Source: Arthrobacter sp. QXT-31 (GTDB lineage: Bacteria; Actinomycetota; Actinomycetes; Actinomycetales; Micrococcaceae). Taken from it: DNA of 64,000 nucleotides. The stretch is taken from NCBI RefSeq assembly GCF_001969265.1, contig NZ_CP019304.1, forward strand, positions 2,728,001-2,792,000, read 5' to 3'. Both the position numbers and the translations under genes were made by a program. The notes under the pieces were generated by a model. It ran no database searches. It was not told where the DNA came from and was given only the letters and a program-made list of their open reading frames with translations. Below, one piece after another: positions 34,920 to 43,303 of the stretch. The stretch's first letter is position 1; every line of letters begins with the position of its first letter.

Positions 34920-36557
34920 CTACCTATTGCTCTTGGTCCCGCTTTGGTTGTTGGCCTTGTCGGGTTTGGGCTTGTCGACAGCGCCGGGGCCCGGAACGGG
35001 CCGCTTGGACTGACCTTCGGCCATGACCTTGTTCTCTTGCTGCTGGACAGGATCCTCAGTCCCGGTCTGTGTGCCGGGCGATGGGTTTACGACGACGAGC
35101 GGAGCAGGTTCCAGGTTCCCTGCAGGAATGCCGTTCCGCGTGGGCGCAGGCTGGGGAGCGGCGGGAAGTGCTTCAACGGGTGATTTTGTGGAGGTTGTGA
35201 TGAGTGTCTGCAGGTCGTTGCGGACCAGGCGGATGGCTGCGGTGATGTTCCGGTATTGTTCGAACGTCAAGCCGTTGCGTGCGGCTTCGTCGGTCGCGTC
35301 TTTTTCGAGGCGGTCCAATTGCACAAGGGCGCTTTGCAGGTCCCCGTCGCGTATGGCTTGGCGCACCTGGTCAAGAATGGACCGGAGCGCGGTTGAGGGC
35401 TCCAGGGCTGCCTGGAGTTGATGCAGATGGAAATCCAGAGGATTGTTTTGCACGGGCACTGCCTGTGGGGTGGGCGCTGCGGACCGATCCGGGCCAGCAG
35501 GCCCGAAGGTGGCGGACGTGGTTCCGGTCAGAATAACGGCCGCAATGGATGCGACGATCACCGTCCGCATATGCCTGCCAGGTTTGCGGCCCGCCCGCGA
35601 AGCAACATTTGGCGGACGTGAAGGAATGGGAGGACATGGCCTGCTCCGGACCTCCGGCAAGGGCGTGACGCTGACGGACGTCTGAGGAGCGACGGGAGTC
35701 TTACTGCCCGGTGCCAGCGCCAGTCGCTGCAGGGCAGTCGCGGCCTCGGCCGCAGAGGGGCGGTCGGTCGGGTATCTGGCGGTCATCGCGGTCAGCAGGG
35801 TCTTCCACTCCGGGCTGACACTGTCCGGTACGACGGGGTTCCTGTGGATTCTTGCCACGCCGGACTCGATCTGGCTTCCGGGAAACTCGACCGTACGGGT
35901 GAAGCACTCCAGCAGCACCAAACCCAGGGAGTAGATGTCGCTGGTACCGTTCAATGGCTCACCGAGGGCCTGTTCCGGACTGAGGTACGCGGCAGTGCCG
36001 ACGGTGCAGCCTGTCCTGGTCAGGTGCTCTTCGTCCATGACCCGGGCGATGCCAAAATCCGTGAGTTTGGCGCGCCACTGCTGTCCCGGCTCACCCGGGC
36101 GGGGGTTGTAGAGCAGCACGTTGCCGGGTTTGATGTCGCGATGGATCACGCCGCGGCTGTGGACATAGTCCAAGGCGGAAGCCAGATCTGCTCCCAAAGC
36201 TGCGACGTCGGCCTGCGCCAGGCTGTCGGTCCGCAAGTGGCGGCGGAGGTCCGGGCCGGCTACGTACTCCATGGCCACGAAGCTGCGTTCCATCGCGGGG
36301 TCGGTACCGGCATCGAACAACGTCACCAGGGACGGATGGACCATTGAGGCGAGAATCCGGATTTCGGCTTCCTGACGGGCCAGCAACTCCGGCTCGCCGC
36401 CTTCCTTGGAAAAGACCTTCAGGGCCACTTCACGGCCTAATGCTTCGTCGACCGCCCTGTACACCGCTGCCGCGGCACCACGGCCGACCAGTTCCTGGAG
36501 ACGGTAACGCTGGCACATAAGCTGCCCGGTCACGACCGGCCGCTGTCCCTCAGTCAT
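34920..36557 (-). CDS. PknB-type membrane serine/threonine protein kinase
   Basis: A 545-residue Hanks-type kinase. The N-terminal catalytic domain (about 12-265) has a glycine loop VGRGAAAAVY, the ATP lysine in VALKVF, catalytic HRDIKPGN, DFG as LTDFGIAR, and the activation-segment end SPEQA. A proline-rich juxtamembrane linker leads to a single transmembrane helix near 335-355. The outer part is a short helical domain (DGDLQSALVQLDRLEKDA) and a Pro/Lys/Asn-rich tail without PASTA repeats. The start at 36557 (MTEGQRPVV) has GGGAG 5 nt upstream; a longer start at 36581 is possible. Substrate unknown; it stands alone. Confidence 0.9.
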   Translation of the reverse strand: MTEGQRPVVTGQLMCQRYRLQELVGRGAAAAVYRAVDEALGREVALKVFSKEGGEPELLARQEAEIRILASMVHPSLVTLFDAGTDPAMERSFVAMEYVAGPDLRRHLRTDSLAQADVAALGADLASALDYVHSRGVIHRDIKPGNVLLYNPRPGEPGQQWRAKLTDFGIARVMDEEHLTRTGCTVGTAAYLSPEQALGEPLNGTSDIYSLGLVLLECFTRTVEFPGSQIESGVARIHRNPVVPDSVSPEWKTLLTAMTARYPTDRPSAAEAATALQRLALAPGSKTPVAPQTSVSVTPLPEVRSRPCPPIPSRPPNVASRAGRKPGRHMRTVIVASIAAVILTGTTSATFGPAGPDRSAAPTPQAVPVQNNPLDFHLHQLQAALEPSTALRSILDQVRQAIRDGDLQSALVQLDRLEKDATDEAARNGLTFEQYRNITAAIRLVRNDLQTLITTSTKSPVEALPAAPQPAPTRNGIPAGNLEPAPLVVVNPSPGTQTGTEDPVQQQENKVMAEGQSKRPVPGPGAVDKPKPDKANNQSGTKSNR

Positions 36558-36763
36558 GCGAACTCCCACACTGCGTCTCATTTGTCGTATCCGGCCTGCT
36601 GTCAGGTCGCGGAGTATTCGCTGGTCTTTACACCCCGCCCGGTAGAACGCGACGGGTAGTAAGACTGCTTAGTATTACACGCGCGGAGCTTCGTACGCCA
36701 TGAATCAGCCCCGCTGATCTCCGATCGGAATTCGCCCTTTCCTGTTCCAGGAAATGGCGTCGG

Positions 36764-36777
36764 TTACACTTCGTAAG
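36764..36777 (+). promoter_or_regulatory. Probable leaderless promoter of the TerC gene
   Basis: TACACT (36764-36769) fits an actinobacterial -10 element and ends 7 nt before the GTG at 36777, where transcription would begin. No Shine-Dalgarno sequence precedes the start codon. Both facts together suggest a leaderless mRNA. Confidence 0.45.
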
Positions 36778-37679
36778 TGGACTTAGCATTTGAACTGACA
36801 CCGGACCTTGCCGTTGCTTTCGTTACGCTTTTCGTGCTGGAAATAGTTCTGGGCGTGGACAACGTCATTTTCATCTCGATCCTGGCCAGCAAGCTGCCCT
36901 TGGAGCAGCAGGCTAAAGCCCGCAACCTCGGTCTGACCTTGGGGATGCTGATGCGGATCGTGCTGCTGTTCGCCGCATCCTGGATCATCAGCCTGACGAA
37001 CGATCTGTTCGAACTGTTCGGGAAGGGCTTTTCAGGCAGGGACCTGATCCTGACTTTTGGCGGCCTGTTCCTGGTCTACAAGGCAGTCACCGAGATCCAC
37101 GAAAAACTCGAAGGACGCGAGTCCCACGGCCCGGGCCGGCTCACCAGCGTGACGTTCGGTGCGGTGCTGACCCAGATCATCCTGCTGGACATGGTGTTTT
37201 CGTTCGACTCGGTGATCACCGCCGTCGGCATGGTCGATAACCTCCTGGTCATTGTCACCGCGGTCCTGCTCTCGTTCACCATCATGCTCTTCTCCTCGAA
37301 GTTCATCTTCTCCTTCGTGAACCGGCACCCCACCGTAAAGATGCTGGCCCTGGCCTTCCTGGTGCTGATCGGAACCTTCCTCATCGCCGACGGCTTCGAG
37401 GTCAAGATCGACAAAGCCCTGATCTACGGCCCCATGGCCTTCGCCATCATCGTCGAAGCCCTGAACCTGACCTACAAACGACGCCAGGAAAAACTTTCAG
37501 GCGAACCCATCGAACCGGTCCACCTCCGCCACGCCTACTCCAAAGCCGATGACCACGACGCCATCGCCGCCGCCACATCGACCGGGCCAGAAGCCGGGGA
37601 AGTCTGCCTCTCCCGCAAGCCCGTGAGCGGCAGGATTGTCGACGGCGACGGCCACCAGGAACCCGCCGGCCTGGGATAG
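36777..37679 (+). CDS. TerC-family integral membrane protein
   Basis: A 300-residue membrane protein with seven or more helices up to about residue 225 and a soluble charged tail. TerC signatures are EIVLGVDNVIFISILASKLP and LLDMVFSFDSVITAVGM, with the paired acidic residues thought to bind metal. Members export Mn2+ or help load metalloenzymes, and some confer tellurite resistance. The tail after residue 245 is poorly conserved. The GTG start has no ribosome site but a well-placed -10 element. It stands alone, divergent from the kinase gene. Confidence 0.92.
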   Translation: MDLAFELTPDLAVAFVTLFVLEIVLGVDNVIFISILASKLPLEQQAKARNLGLTLGMLMRIVLLFAASWIISLTNDLFELFGKGFSGRDLILTFGGLFLVYKAVTEIHEKLEGRESHGPGRLTSVTFGAVLTQIILLDMVFSFDSVITAVGMVDNLLVIVTAVLLSFTIMLFSSKFIFSFVNRHPTVKMLALAFLVLIGTFLIADGFEVKIDKALIYGPMAFAIIVEALNLTYKRRQEKLSGEPIEPVHLRHAYSKADDHDAIAAATSTGPEAGEVCLSRKPVSGRIVDGDGHQEPAGLG

Positions 37680-38016
37680 GCCGAACCTGAGGGTCCCCTC
37701 TCCCTGCCGGCAGACCTCACAGGGCGCGGCACGAGCTGTCCCCCGGGGGTGTGGCGTCACGCCCAGGGGCGTCGGGAGCCGGAGCTGCAGCAAGCAATAA
37801 TGAAGACGTCAGAAACTGTTGAGCGTGCGATGAGCTACCTAAGCTGCGCGGGGACCCTGCCGTCGTCCTCTGGCTCCAGGCTGCGGCGGGAAAACGCTTA
37901 CTCCATTTGATGAGAGCTTTCTCTTCTCCCAGTAATGCATGAACTCCTGGCCCATGGGTACGTTTGCTGCAGCAACGTGTATTTGTGTTCCTCTGGTCCG
38001 GCGGTAGGAGTGACGC
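37680..38016. other. Spacer between terC and cydA
   Basis: A 337-nt region without a convincing gene. It becomes AT-richer from 37900 (TTTGATGAGAGC, GCAGCAACGTGTATTTGTG), which is the likely promoter area of cydAB, and ends with the ribosome site AGGAG at 38006-38010. Confidence 0.4.
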
Positions 38017-39381
38017 GTGCTCACCGACGTGTATTTCCAAGTGCAACCTGTTGATCTTCTGGCGGCGCGCCTTCAGATGGCGCTGTCGCTGGGATGGCAC
38101 ATCATCGTCGCTTGCTTCGGAGTCGGAATGCCGGCAATCACGTTGTTGGCCGAGTGGCGTGGTTACAAGACCGGCGACCTGAACTACCGGCTGCTGGCAA
38201 GGCGCTGGGCCAGGGTGATGGGTGTCCTCTTCGCGGTAGGAGCCGTATCGGGAACGATTCTTTCGTTTGAGATGGGCCTGCTCTGGCCGGGGCTGATGGG
38301 CGTTTACGGTGAGGTCATTGGTCTGCCGTTCACGCTTGAGGGCATAGCGTTCTTCATTGAGGCTATTTTTCTCGGCATTTACCTCTATGCGTGGGACCGC
38401 CTCTCGCCGCGTGTCCATATGCTTACCGGTATCCCGGTGATCGTGGCAGGGGTGGCCAGTGCTTTTTTTGTGGTCACAGCGAATGCGTGGATGCAGCAAC
38501 CCACCGGCTTTGATGAGGAAAACGGGCGGATCATCGCGGTGGACCCGGTGGCGGCCATGTTCAGCCCGGCCACTCCGCCGCAGACCGTCCACATGATCCT
38601 GGCTGCCTTCATGGTTGCCGGGTTCGGAATGGCTTCGGTCTATGCCGTTGCCATGCTGCGCGGTCGGCGGGACAGGTACCACCGGCTGGGTTTTGCGGTG
38701 CCCTTTGCTGTGGCTGCGGCCATCACTCCTGTCCAGATCGGTGTTGGGGACTGGGCCGCCCACTTCGTGGCAAGCTACCAGCCAGTCAAGCTCGCCGCCA
38801 TGGAGGGCATTTTCGAGACCCAGCGCAACGCCCCGCTCCACATCGGCGGGGTCGTCATCGACGGCGAGATGCAGTACGCCATTGAGATCCCCAGCGGCCT
38901 GTCGCTTTTGGCGCACTTTGATCCGAATGCCGAGGTAATGGGCCTGAACGAGGTACCCGAAGACGCCAGGCCGCCGGTGAACGTTGTCCACCTCGCTTTC
39001 CAGGCCATGGTGGGCGGCGGATTTGCCCTGTTGGCACTGTCCGTTTGGATGGCGGTCGCCTGGAAACGCCGGAAGGACCTCCCCCGGTCCAAGTGGTTCC
39101 TGCGGGCAGCGTCGGTCTCCGGATTGATCGCCGTCGTATGCCTGGAGGCCGGCTGGGTAGTCACCGAAGTCGGCCGGCAGCCCTGGATCGTCTTTGGAGT
39201 TTTACGCACCTCCGACGCGGTCAACCCGGCGCCGGGACTGTTCTACGGTTTCATTCTGGTCTCTGTGGTGTATCTCTTCCTCACGATCGCCACGGTCTAT
39301 GTGCTGCGGCGGCTCGCCAAGGACAAGCCGGTACCCCTGGCGCCACAGGAGTCAGACGTGACCGGCTACAAGATCATCTAG
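38017..39381 (+). CDS. cydA: Cytochrome bd-type ubiquinol/menaquinol oxidase subunit I
   Basis: Catalytic subunit of the high-affinity bd oxidase that reduces O2 with quinol in the inner membrane. The 454 residues have nine helices. Haem ligands lie in ARLQMALSLGWHII (b595 His, N-terminal region) and VHMILAAFMVAGFGMA (b558 His), and the Met ligand is expected near the quinol loop. The loop after helix 6 is short, so this is the short-Q-loop form. The GTG has AGGAG 6 nt upstream. cydB follows by 10 nt. No cydC/D is in the window. Confidence 0.95.
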   Translation: MLTDVYFQVQPVDLLAARLQMALSLGWHIIVACFGVGMPAITLLAEWRGYKTGDLNYRLLARRWARVMGVLFAVGAVSGTILSFEMGLLWPGLMGVYGEVIGLPFTLEGIAFFIEAIFLGIYLYAWDRLSPRVHMLTGIPVIVAGVASAFFVVTANAWMQQPTGFDEENGRIIAVDPVAAMFSPATPPQTVHMILAAFMVAGFGMASVYAVAMLRGRRDRYHRLGFAVPFAVAAAITPVQIGVGDWAAHFVASYQPVKLAAMEGIFETQRNAPLHIGGVVIDGEMQYAIEIPSGLSLLAHFDPNAEVMGLNEVPEDARPPVNVVHLAFQAMVGGGFALLALSVWMAVAWKRRKDLPRSKWFLRAASVSGLIAVVCLEAGWVVTEVGRQPWIVFGVLRTSDAVNPAPGLFYGFILVSVVYLFLTIATVYVLRRLAKDKPVPLAPQESDVTGYKII

Positions 39382-39391
39382 GAGGCCTGCC

Positions 39392-40411
39392 GTGCCGCTT
39401 GCTGAACTGCTGATGGCAGCGATGTGGATCTGTTTGACAGCGTATGCCCTGTTTGGAGGGGCGGACTTCGGCGGTGGCTTCTGGGACCTGGTCGCAGGCC
39501 GGGCGGAGAAGGGGCGTCCGCAGCGAAACCTGATCGAGCACTCGATCGGGCCGATCTGGGAGGCCAACCATGTCTGGCTGATTTTTGTGATCATCCTAAC
39601 CTGGACCGTTGTACCGTCAGTGTTCGCTGCCGTCTCCTCCACCCTCTACATTCCCCTCACCCTCGTCGCGCTGGGCATCATCAGCCGCGGAGCCGCCTTT
39701 GCCTTCCGCAAAGTGAGCCAGGAGCTGTGGCAGCAGCGCCTGTTCGGCGGAGCCTTTGCATTGTCGTCGGTGCTGACACCCTTCTTCCTTGGAACGGTGG
39801 GCGGCGCCCTCGCCGCTGAGCGCGTGCCGCCGGGCATAGCGGCCGGCGACCCCGTGACAAGCTGGATAAACCCGACCTCGATCACCAGCGGCTTCCTGGC
39901 TGTGGCCACTACCGCCTACCTGGCTGCCGTGTACCTGACCCATGATGCTAGAAGGGAAGGGAACCCGGAGCTAACCGAGGCCTTCCGGCGGAAAGCCCTG
40001 ACCGCAGGCGTCGTCACAGGCGCCCTGGCGGTGGTGGAGCTTGTAGTACTCGCAGCGGATGCCCCCGGGCTGTTCCGGCAGCTGCTGACGCTGCCCGCAC
40101 TGCCCTTTGCAACCCTGTCAGTAGCCGCCGGGTTCGCTTCACTAGTGTTGATGTGGCGTCGCAGGTTCCTGACCGTGCGCGTCTCAGCTGCCCTCGCCGT
40201 CACCGCCTTGCTATGGAGCTGGGGAATTGGACAATATCCCTTCGTACTTCCGGGCCTCACGCTGGCCGAGGCCGCAGCCACCGAAAACGTCCTTGCTGCC
40301 AACACAATTGCAGTGCTGCTCGCCGGAATTCTGGTGCTTCCATCACTTTGGTGGCTCTACTCCATCTTCCAACGCGACCAGTTTCCCCGGGCCAACGAAC
40401 CCCACCAGTAG
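39392..40411 (+). CDS. cydB: Cytochrome bd-type oxidase subunit II
   Basis: Structural partner of CydA in the membrane. The 339 residues have eight to nine helices, with the family segments YALFGGADFGGGFWDLVAG, GPIWEANHVWLIFVIIL and NPTSITSGFLAV. The GTG start has AGGAGG 6-7 nt upstream, and the gene lies 10 nt after cydA, so they form one operon. A perfect hairpin follows at 40512. The pair would serve respiration at low oxygen or under haem-copper oxidase inhibition. Confidence 0.95.
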   Translation: MPLAELLMAAMWICLTAYALFGGADFGGGFWDLVAGRAEKGRPQRNLIEHSIGPIWEANHVWLIFVIILTWTVVPSVFAAVSSTLYIPLTLVALGIISRGAAFAFRKVSQELWQQRLFGGAFALSSVLTPFFLGTVGGALAAERVPPGIAAGDPVTSWINPTSITSGFLAVATTAYLAAVYLTHDARREGNPELTEAFRRKALTAGVVTGALAVVELVVLAADAPGLFRQLLTLPALPFATLSVAAGFASLVLMWRRRFLTVRVSAALAVTALLWSWGIGQYPFVLPGLTLAEAAATENVLAANTIAVLLAGILVLPSLWWLYSIFQRDQFPRANEPHQ

Positions 40412-40511
40412 GGCCAGCGGTACTGAAGCCGGAAGCCGCTACTTCTCGCTGCTTTCGGAACGCCGGTAATGGCGGTTCCGTCAACCTGCCGGACACGAGC
40501 GGTAGCCCATC

Positions 40512-40542
40512 GCATATGTGCCACGGCCTGTGGCACATATGC
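40512..40542 (+). terminator. Hairpin after cydAB
   Basis: A perfect 13-bp stem, GCATATGTGCCAC and its complement, with a GGCCT loop, 100 nt after the cydB stop. No T-run follows, but the isolated stem is the best terminator candidate for the operon. Confidence 0.6.
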
Positions 40543-40573
40543 CGGTCGGTAGGGGTGAGGCATGGTGTCCTGA

Positions 40574-40720
40574 GAAATCGATCTGCCAGCGGACGACGCG
40601 GACCTGCTGGAGGAGCTGAAGGCCCGGATCTCTGGTGCCAGGATCCAAGCCCAGAGGACTGGCAACATGCTGGTCATCGAGTTGTATTGGTCGCTGGACA
40701 GGGACATCATGCTGAGGTGA
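40574..40720 (+). pseudogene. Remnant of a DUF1016 (YhcG-type PDDEXK nuclease) gene
   Basis: A 48-codon frame between two stops reads LLEELKARISGARIQAQ and LVIELYWSLDRDIMLR. This matches the N-terminal helical part of DUF1016 N domains (LLxxIKxRIxxARxxA, LYWxIGRDI). It has no start codon with a ribosome site, and everything after the WSxGRDI element is missing. An old, truncated copy left after cydAB. Confidence 0.6.
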
Positions 40721-41100
40721 TTTCCAGCTGAAGGGACCCTGCCGGCAATAGCTGGCAGCGTGCCGTCCGATATGGCCGGCCTCGGGTGCGCGGTGTGCGT
40801 GACGCCGTTCTGGTTCGGACGAAGGGGCGTTCGCCAACGTAGTCCGGATCAATAGGGAAGCTGTCCCCGAGGGCCATGGGCTTCGGTATGTAGTCGTCAA
40901 TCGCCACGCCGATAGCCTTCCAGCCCGTTTAGGGGTCCGTCTGTTCCAGGAACATCTCGATCGCCGGGTGCTGGCGGACGATGGTCCGCAGCCCTGTCGC
41001 CATGTCGGTGTGCACCTTCGATCCCCGCGTCCCCGCGCACGGCGTCCAGAGTGCACTGGCTCGCTGGGGCGCGGCCGCCCATCTGTCTGTCGCTCTGCTG
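40721..41100. other. Region without an assignable gene
   Basis: About 380 nt with only short frames on either strand. A minus-strand stretch reading GLRTIVRQHPAIEMFLEQTDP then a stop at about 40929 looks protein-like but has no complete gene around it. It is probably further decayed sequence after the DUF1016 remnant. Confidence 0.35.
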
Positions 41101-41526
41101 TTATGGCTGGTTGAGTTCCTCGCGCCAGCCGGCTTCCTTTTGGAGGAACTCGTTGTCGGCGAAGTCTTCAAAGTCGCTCATATCGGTCACGCGGCGGACT
41201 TCGAGCTTGTTGCCCGGGCCCAGGGGACACCGGCTGGCCCACTCGACGGCTTCTTCCTTGCTGGCGGTCTGGATGATCCAGAAGCCGTTGAACAGTTCAT
41301 GGGTTTCCCCGTACGGGCCGTCAGTAACAACGGGGTTGTCGCCCGAAAAATCAACTACAAAAGCTTCGCTCATGTCATCGGTCAGCCCTTCCCCGGCAAG
41401 CAGCACCCCGGCGTTCATGAGCGATTCGTTGTACGCTCCCATGGCATTGATGATCTGTTCGATGTCGGCCGTTGCGTAAGCCTTCTTTGCCTCGTCCGTG
41501 GCGCGCATGATCAGCATGAACTTCAC
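41101..41526 (-). CDS. YciI-family (DGPF domain) protein
   Basis: A 141-residue cytosolic ferredoxin-like fold protein with the family's VKFMLIMRATDEAKK opening, LLAGEGLTDD, the diagnostic DGPYGE motif and EAVEWASRCPLG. Proteins of this type are found beside ECF sigma factors or alone; some YciI members are lyases or hydrolases, but most are uncharacterised. The GTG at 41526 is chosen for AAGGAG 8 nt upstream; a 26-residue extension is possible but lacks a ribosome site. No partner sigma factor adjoins it. Confidence 0.87.
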   Translation of the reverse strand: MKFMLIMRATDEAKKAYATADIEQIINAMGAYNESLMNAGVLLAGEGLTDDMSEAFVVDFSGDNPVVTDGPYGETHELFNGFWIIQTASKEEAVEWASRCPLGPGNKLEVRRVTDMSDFEDFADNEFLQKEAGWREELNQP

Positions 41527-41659
41527 TGTTCTACTCCTTCGTCCCGGGAACGCCTGATGCATCCTTCTACTGTTGCGTCGAACAGGCAAGCGCCGGATCG
41601 ACAACGATCAGAAAAATTCTTTTTCAAAGACGCCTGATCGCAAAGAACCAATCCGCTTC

Positions 41660-41797
41660 TCATTCGTTCGGCTCGTCCGCAGGGGCCTTGCGGACGGGCT
41701 GGTCTTCGTCTTCTGCAACCTGGTCGCGGCGGACACGCTGCGGGGCGCCCACCAGATCGGCGGGTACAGGAGGATCCTTCTCATCATCAGCTGTCAT
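41660..41797 (-). CDS. Small acidic hydrophilic protein
   Basis: A 45-residue frame starting MTADDEKDPPVPADLVG and ending PADEPNE, rich in Asp, Glu and Pro, with the basic patch QRVRRDQ. The ATG at 41797 has AGGA 8 nt upstream, and another ATG precedes by three codons. Composition is typical of small intrinsically disordered actinobacterial proteins. Unknown function; it may be transcribed with the YciI gene 133 nt downstream. Confidence 0.42.
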   Translation of the reverse strand: MTADDEKDPPVPADLVGAPQRVRRDQVAEDEDQPVRKAPADEPNE

Positions 41798-42123
41798 GAG
41801 GCTCATCCTATGGGTAACGAAGGGCTGCGGTAGCCGTTCACCCAAGGCGCGCCCCTCCAAGCCTGTGCGCAGGACTCGAGCAACCGGCGTGTTCTGTCGT
41901 TCATGCTCGAGTTCCCGCAGGGGGGGCGGTGTCGTTACTGCGCCGAACTTCAGGGGCTTCTGCCGCGTGGAGCAGGACGACTGGCTTCCTGATGAGATCA
42001 GCCGTTTCGGAAACCAGGTCAATTTCGTATCGAGGAAGTCATTCGTCGGAAACGCGGGCGCAAACTTCAGCCCCTACTCTGAATTACCGGGGTCAACCCG
42101 TCGGCATGAACGGAGGAGGGGAC
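41798..42123. other. Spacer before the small hypothetical at 42124
   Basis: A 326-nt stretch without a convincing gene; frames here look like shadows. The sequence near 42020-42075 is AT-richer (TTTCGTATCGAGGAAG) and may hold the promoter for the gene at 42124, whose ribosome site GGAGGAGGGG lies at 42112-42121. Confidence 0.35.
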
Positions 42124-42369
42124 GTGACGGAAGAACAAGCAATCGGAGTCGTACAGGACCTAACGAACCTTGCCGTTGGCGACGTTATTGAAGCCTGGCA
42201 CGAAGGACGGTGCTACAACCGTGGAAAGGTGCTGCAGACGATCCCGTCCATGGGGATGTTCTGGATTCTGGACACCGGCAGCGGCACCCGCAAGCTCGTT
42301 GATTTCGAATCGCTGCTGGTCCGCCGCCTCCCAGTGGAAGAACCCCGAACCAGCCCTTCCGTGGCCTAA
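42124..42369 (+). CDS. Conserved-looking small protein with a Tudor/SH3-like region
   Basis: An 81-residue frame starting VTEEQAIGVVQDL, followed by the compact beta-rich stretch AVGDVIEAWHEGRCYNRGKV and FWILDTGSGTRKLVDF. The pattern (a GDVIEAWHxGR turn followed by alternating hydrophobics) resembles SH3- or Tudor-like barrels, but this is only an impression. The GTG is chosen for the excellent GGAGGAGGGG site 3-8 nt upstream; an ATG five codons earlier is covered by that site. Function unknown. Confidence 0.6.
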   Translation: MTEEQAIGVVQDLTNLAVGDVIEAWHEGRCYNRGKVLQTIPSMGMFWILDTGSGTRKLVDFESLLVRRLPVEEPRTSPSVA

Positions 42370-42511
42370 CTTCTGGCCCCGGTGTGTCCGGCGCCAACCT
42401 GAATACTGACAGACCCGCTTTCTGCGCCCCATGCAGTAAGTTCCCCGCCTTATTCGTTCGCCGGTAATGGGGTTTCGTCAACCGGTGATAAGGGATCCGG
42501 CGACCAGCGGA

Positions 42512-42916
42512 TCAGGACGCCATGGTAGTTCGGGTTGCCCTCATCAGCCGCGTGTGGAGCCCGGGATGGGGACCGCCCTGGAGCGCTTTCTGCAGACGCG
42601 GAAGGTGGAGCTCGATGTCCCTTGCGACGGCAGTGGCGGTGGTCCAGTTATCCAGCGCCAGGGCCAGCTCAAGTCCAGTGCACAGCTGGTTCATGTGCAG
42701 AGCTCCGACCAACCAGGATTTCGTCTTCAATCGCAGTGAGGCATCCAGCGCCAGATCCCTGTTGCGGGTGCCGACGGCGGACCTGATTTGCTCAACGTAC
42801 CGGGGGAGCAAAGACCTATAGTCAGCGGTAAATGACTCTGCCGCCTCCAGGGAAGCCTGTCCCGCAAGTATTTGGAGATGCTGAATGTCCAGCGTCGGTC
42901 TGGCCCTGTTGTCCAT
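42512..42916 (-). CDS. HPt-like domain protein lacking the phosphoacceptor histidine
   Basis: A 134-residue helical protein. Residues 30-112 follow the histidine phosphotransfer four-helix pattern, with ALDASLRLKTKSWLVGAL matching the A-x-HxLKGxxxxxGA motif. The phosphorylated His is replaced by Leu (L61). A short basic tail follows. It may be a pseudo-HPt that binds a response regulator or kinase without transferring phosphate, or an anti-sigma/adaptor protein. The ATG at 42916 has a G-rich AGGGGGGG site 5 nt upstream. No receiver-domain gene adjoins it. Confidence 0.6.
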   Translation of the reverse strand: MDNRARPTLDIQHLQILAGQASLEAAESFTADYRSLLPRYVEQIRSAVGTRNRDLALDASLRLKTKSWLVGALHMNQLCTGLELALALDNWTTATAVARDIELHLPRLQKALQGGPHPGLHTRLMRATRTTMAS

Positions 42917-43303
42917 ATGTGCCCCCCCTGCGCAGTGTACAACTCGTTTCCCGCCCACGTCGGGTGTGGATCACGGCCCCAGATGCCAGAAGGCGAGTGA
43001 TTTCTGTTGCCGTCAGCCTCTGTCCTGCTTTTGCAGGTCATAGCCAGAGTGCATGGCCGGCATCAAGGATGCCGCAGCGAACGCGCAGGATGAGGTCAAG
43101 ATGCTGCAAGCCAACCACTCGAGACATGCCGTCCGAGGGTCCACGGCATCCGGATAGTCGGCGGACAGCGGTGGCCGTCCTGAGACTTGCCGAGGCCGGA
43201 CCGATCAGGCGAAGGCCGGGGACGCACTCGCCGTTGCCAACCCACAGGCGTAGATTTAGTAGCCAGGTTGCAGTTTGGTTCGTGGTTTTATGAGGAGCCA
43301 GAG
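42917..43303. other. Divergent spacer before the glycosidase gene
   Basis: A 387-nt region between the HPt-like gene and the debranching-type glycosidase gene. I see no reliable gene. The last 50 nt (TTTAGTAGCCAGGTTGCAGTTTGGTTCGTGG, in parts) are AT-richer and probably carry the glycosidase promoter, with GAGGAG at 43292-43297 as ribosome site. Confidence 0.35.

Noticed and set aside
42160-42481. Minus-strand frames opposite the 42124 gene
   Set aside because: Antisense to a frame with a strong GGAGGAGGGG site; arginine-rich shadow composition.
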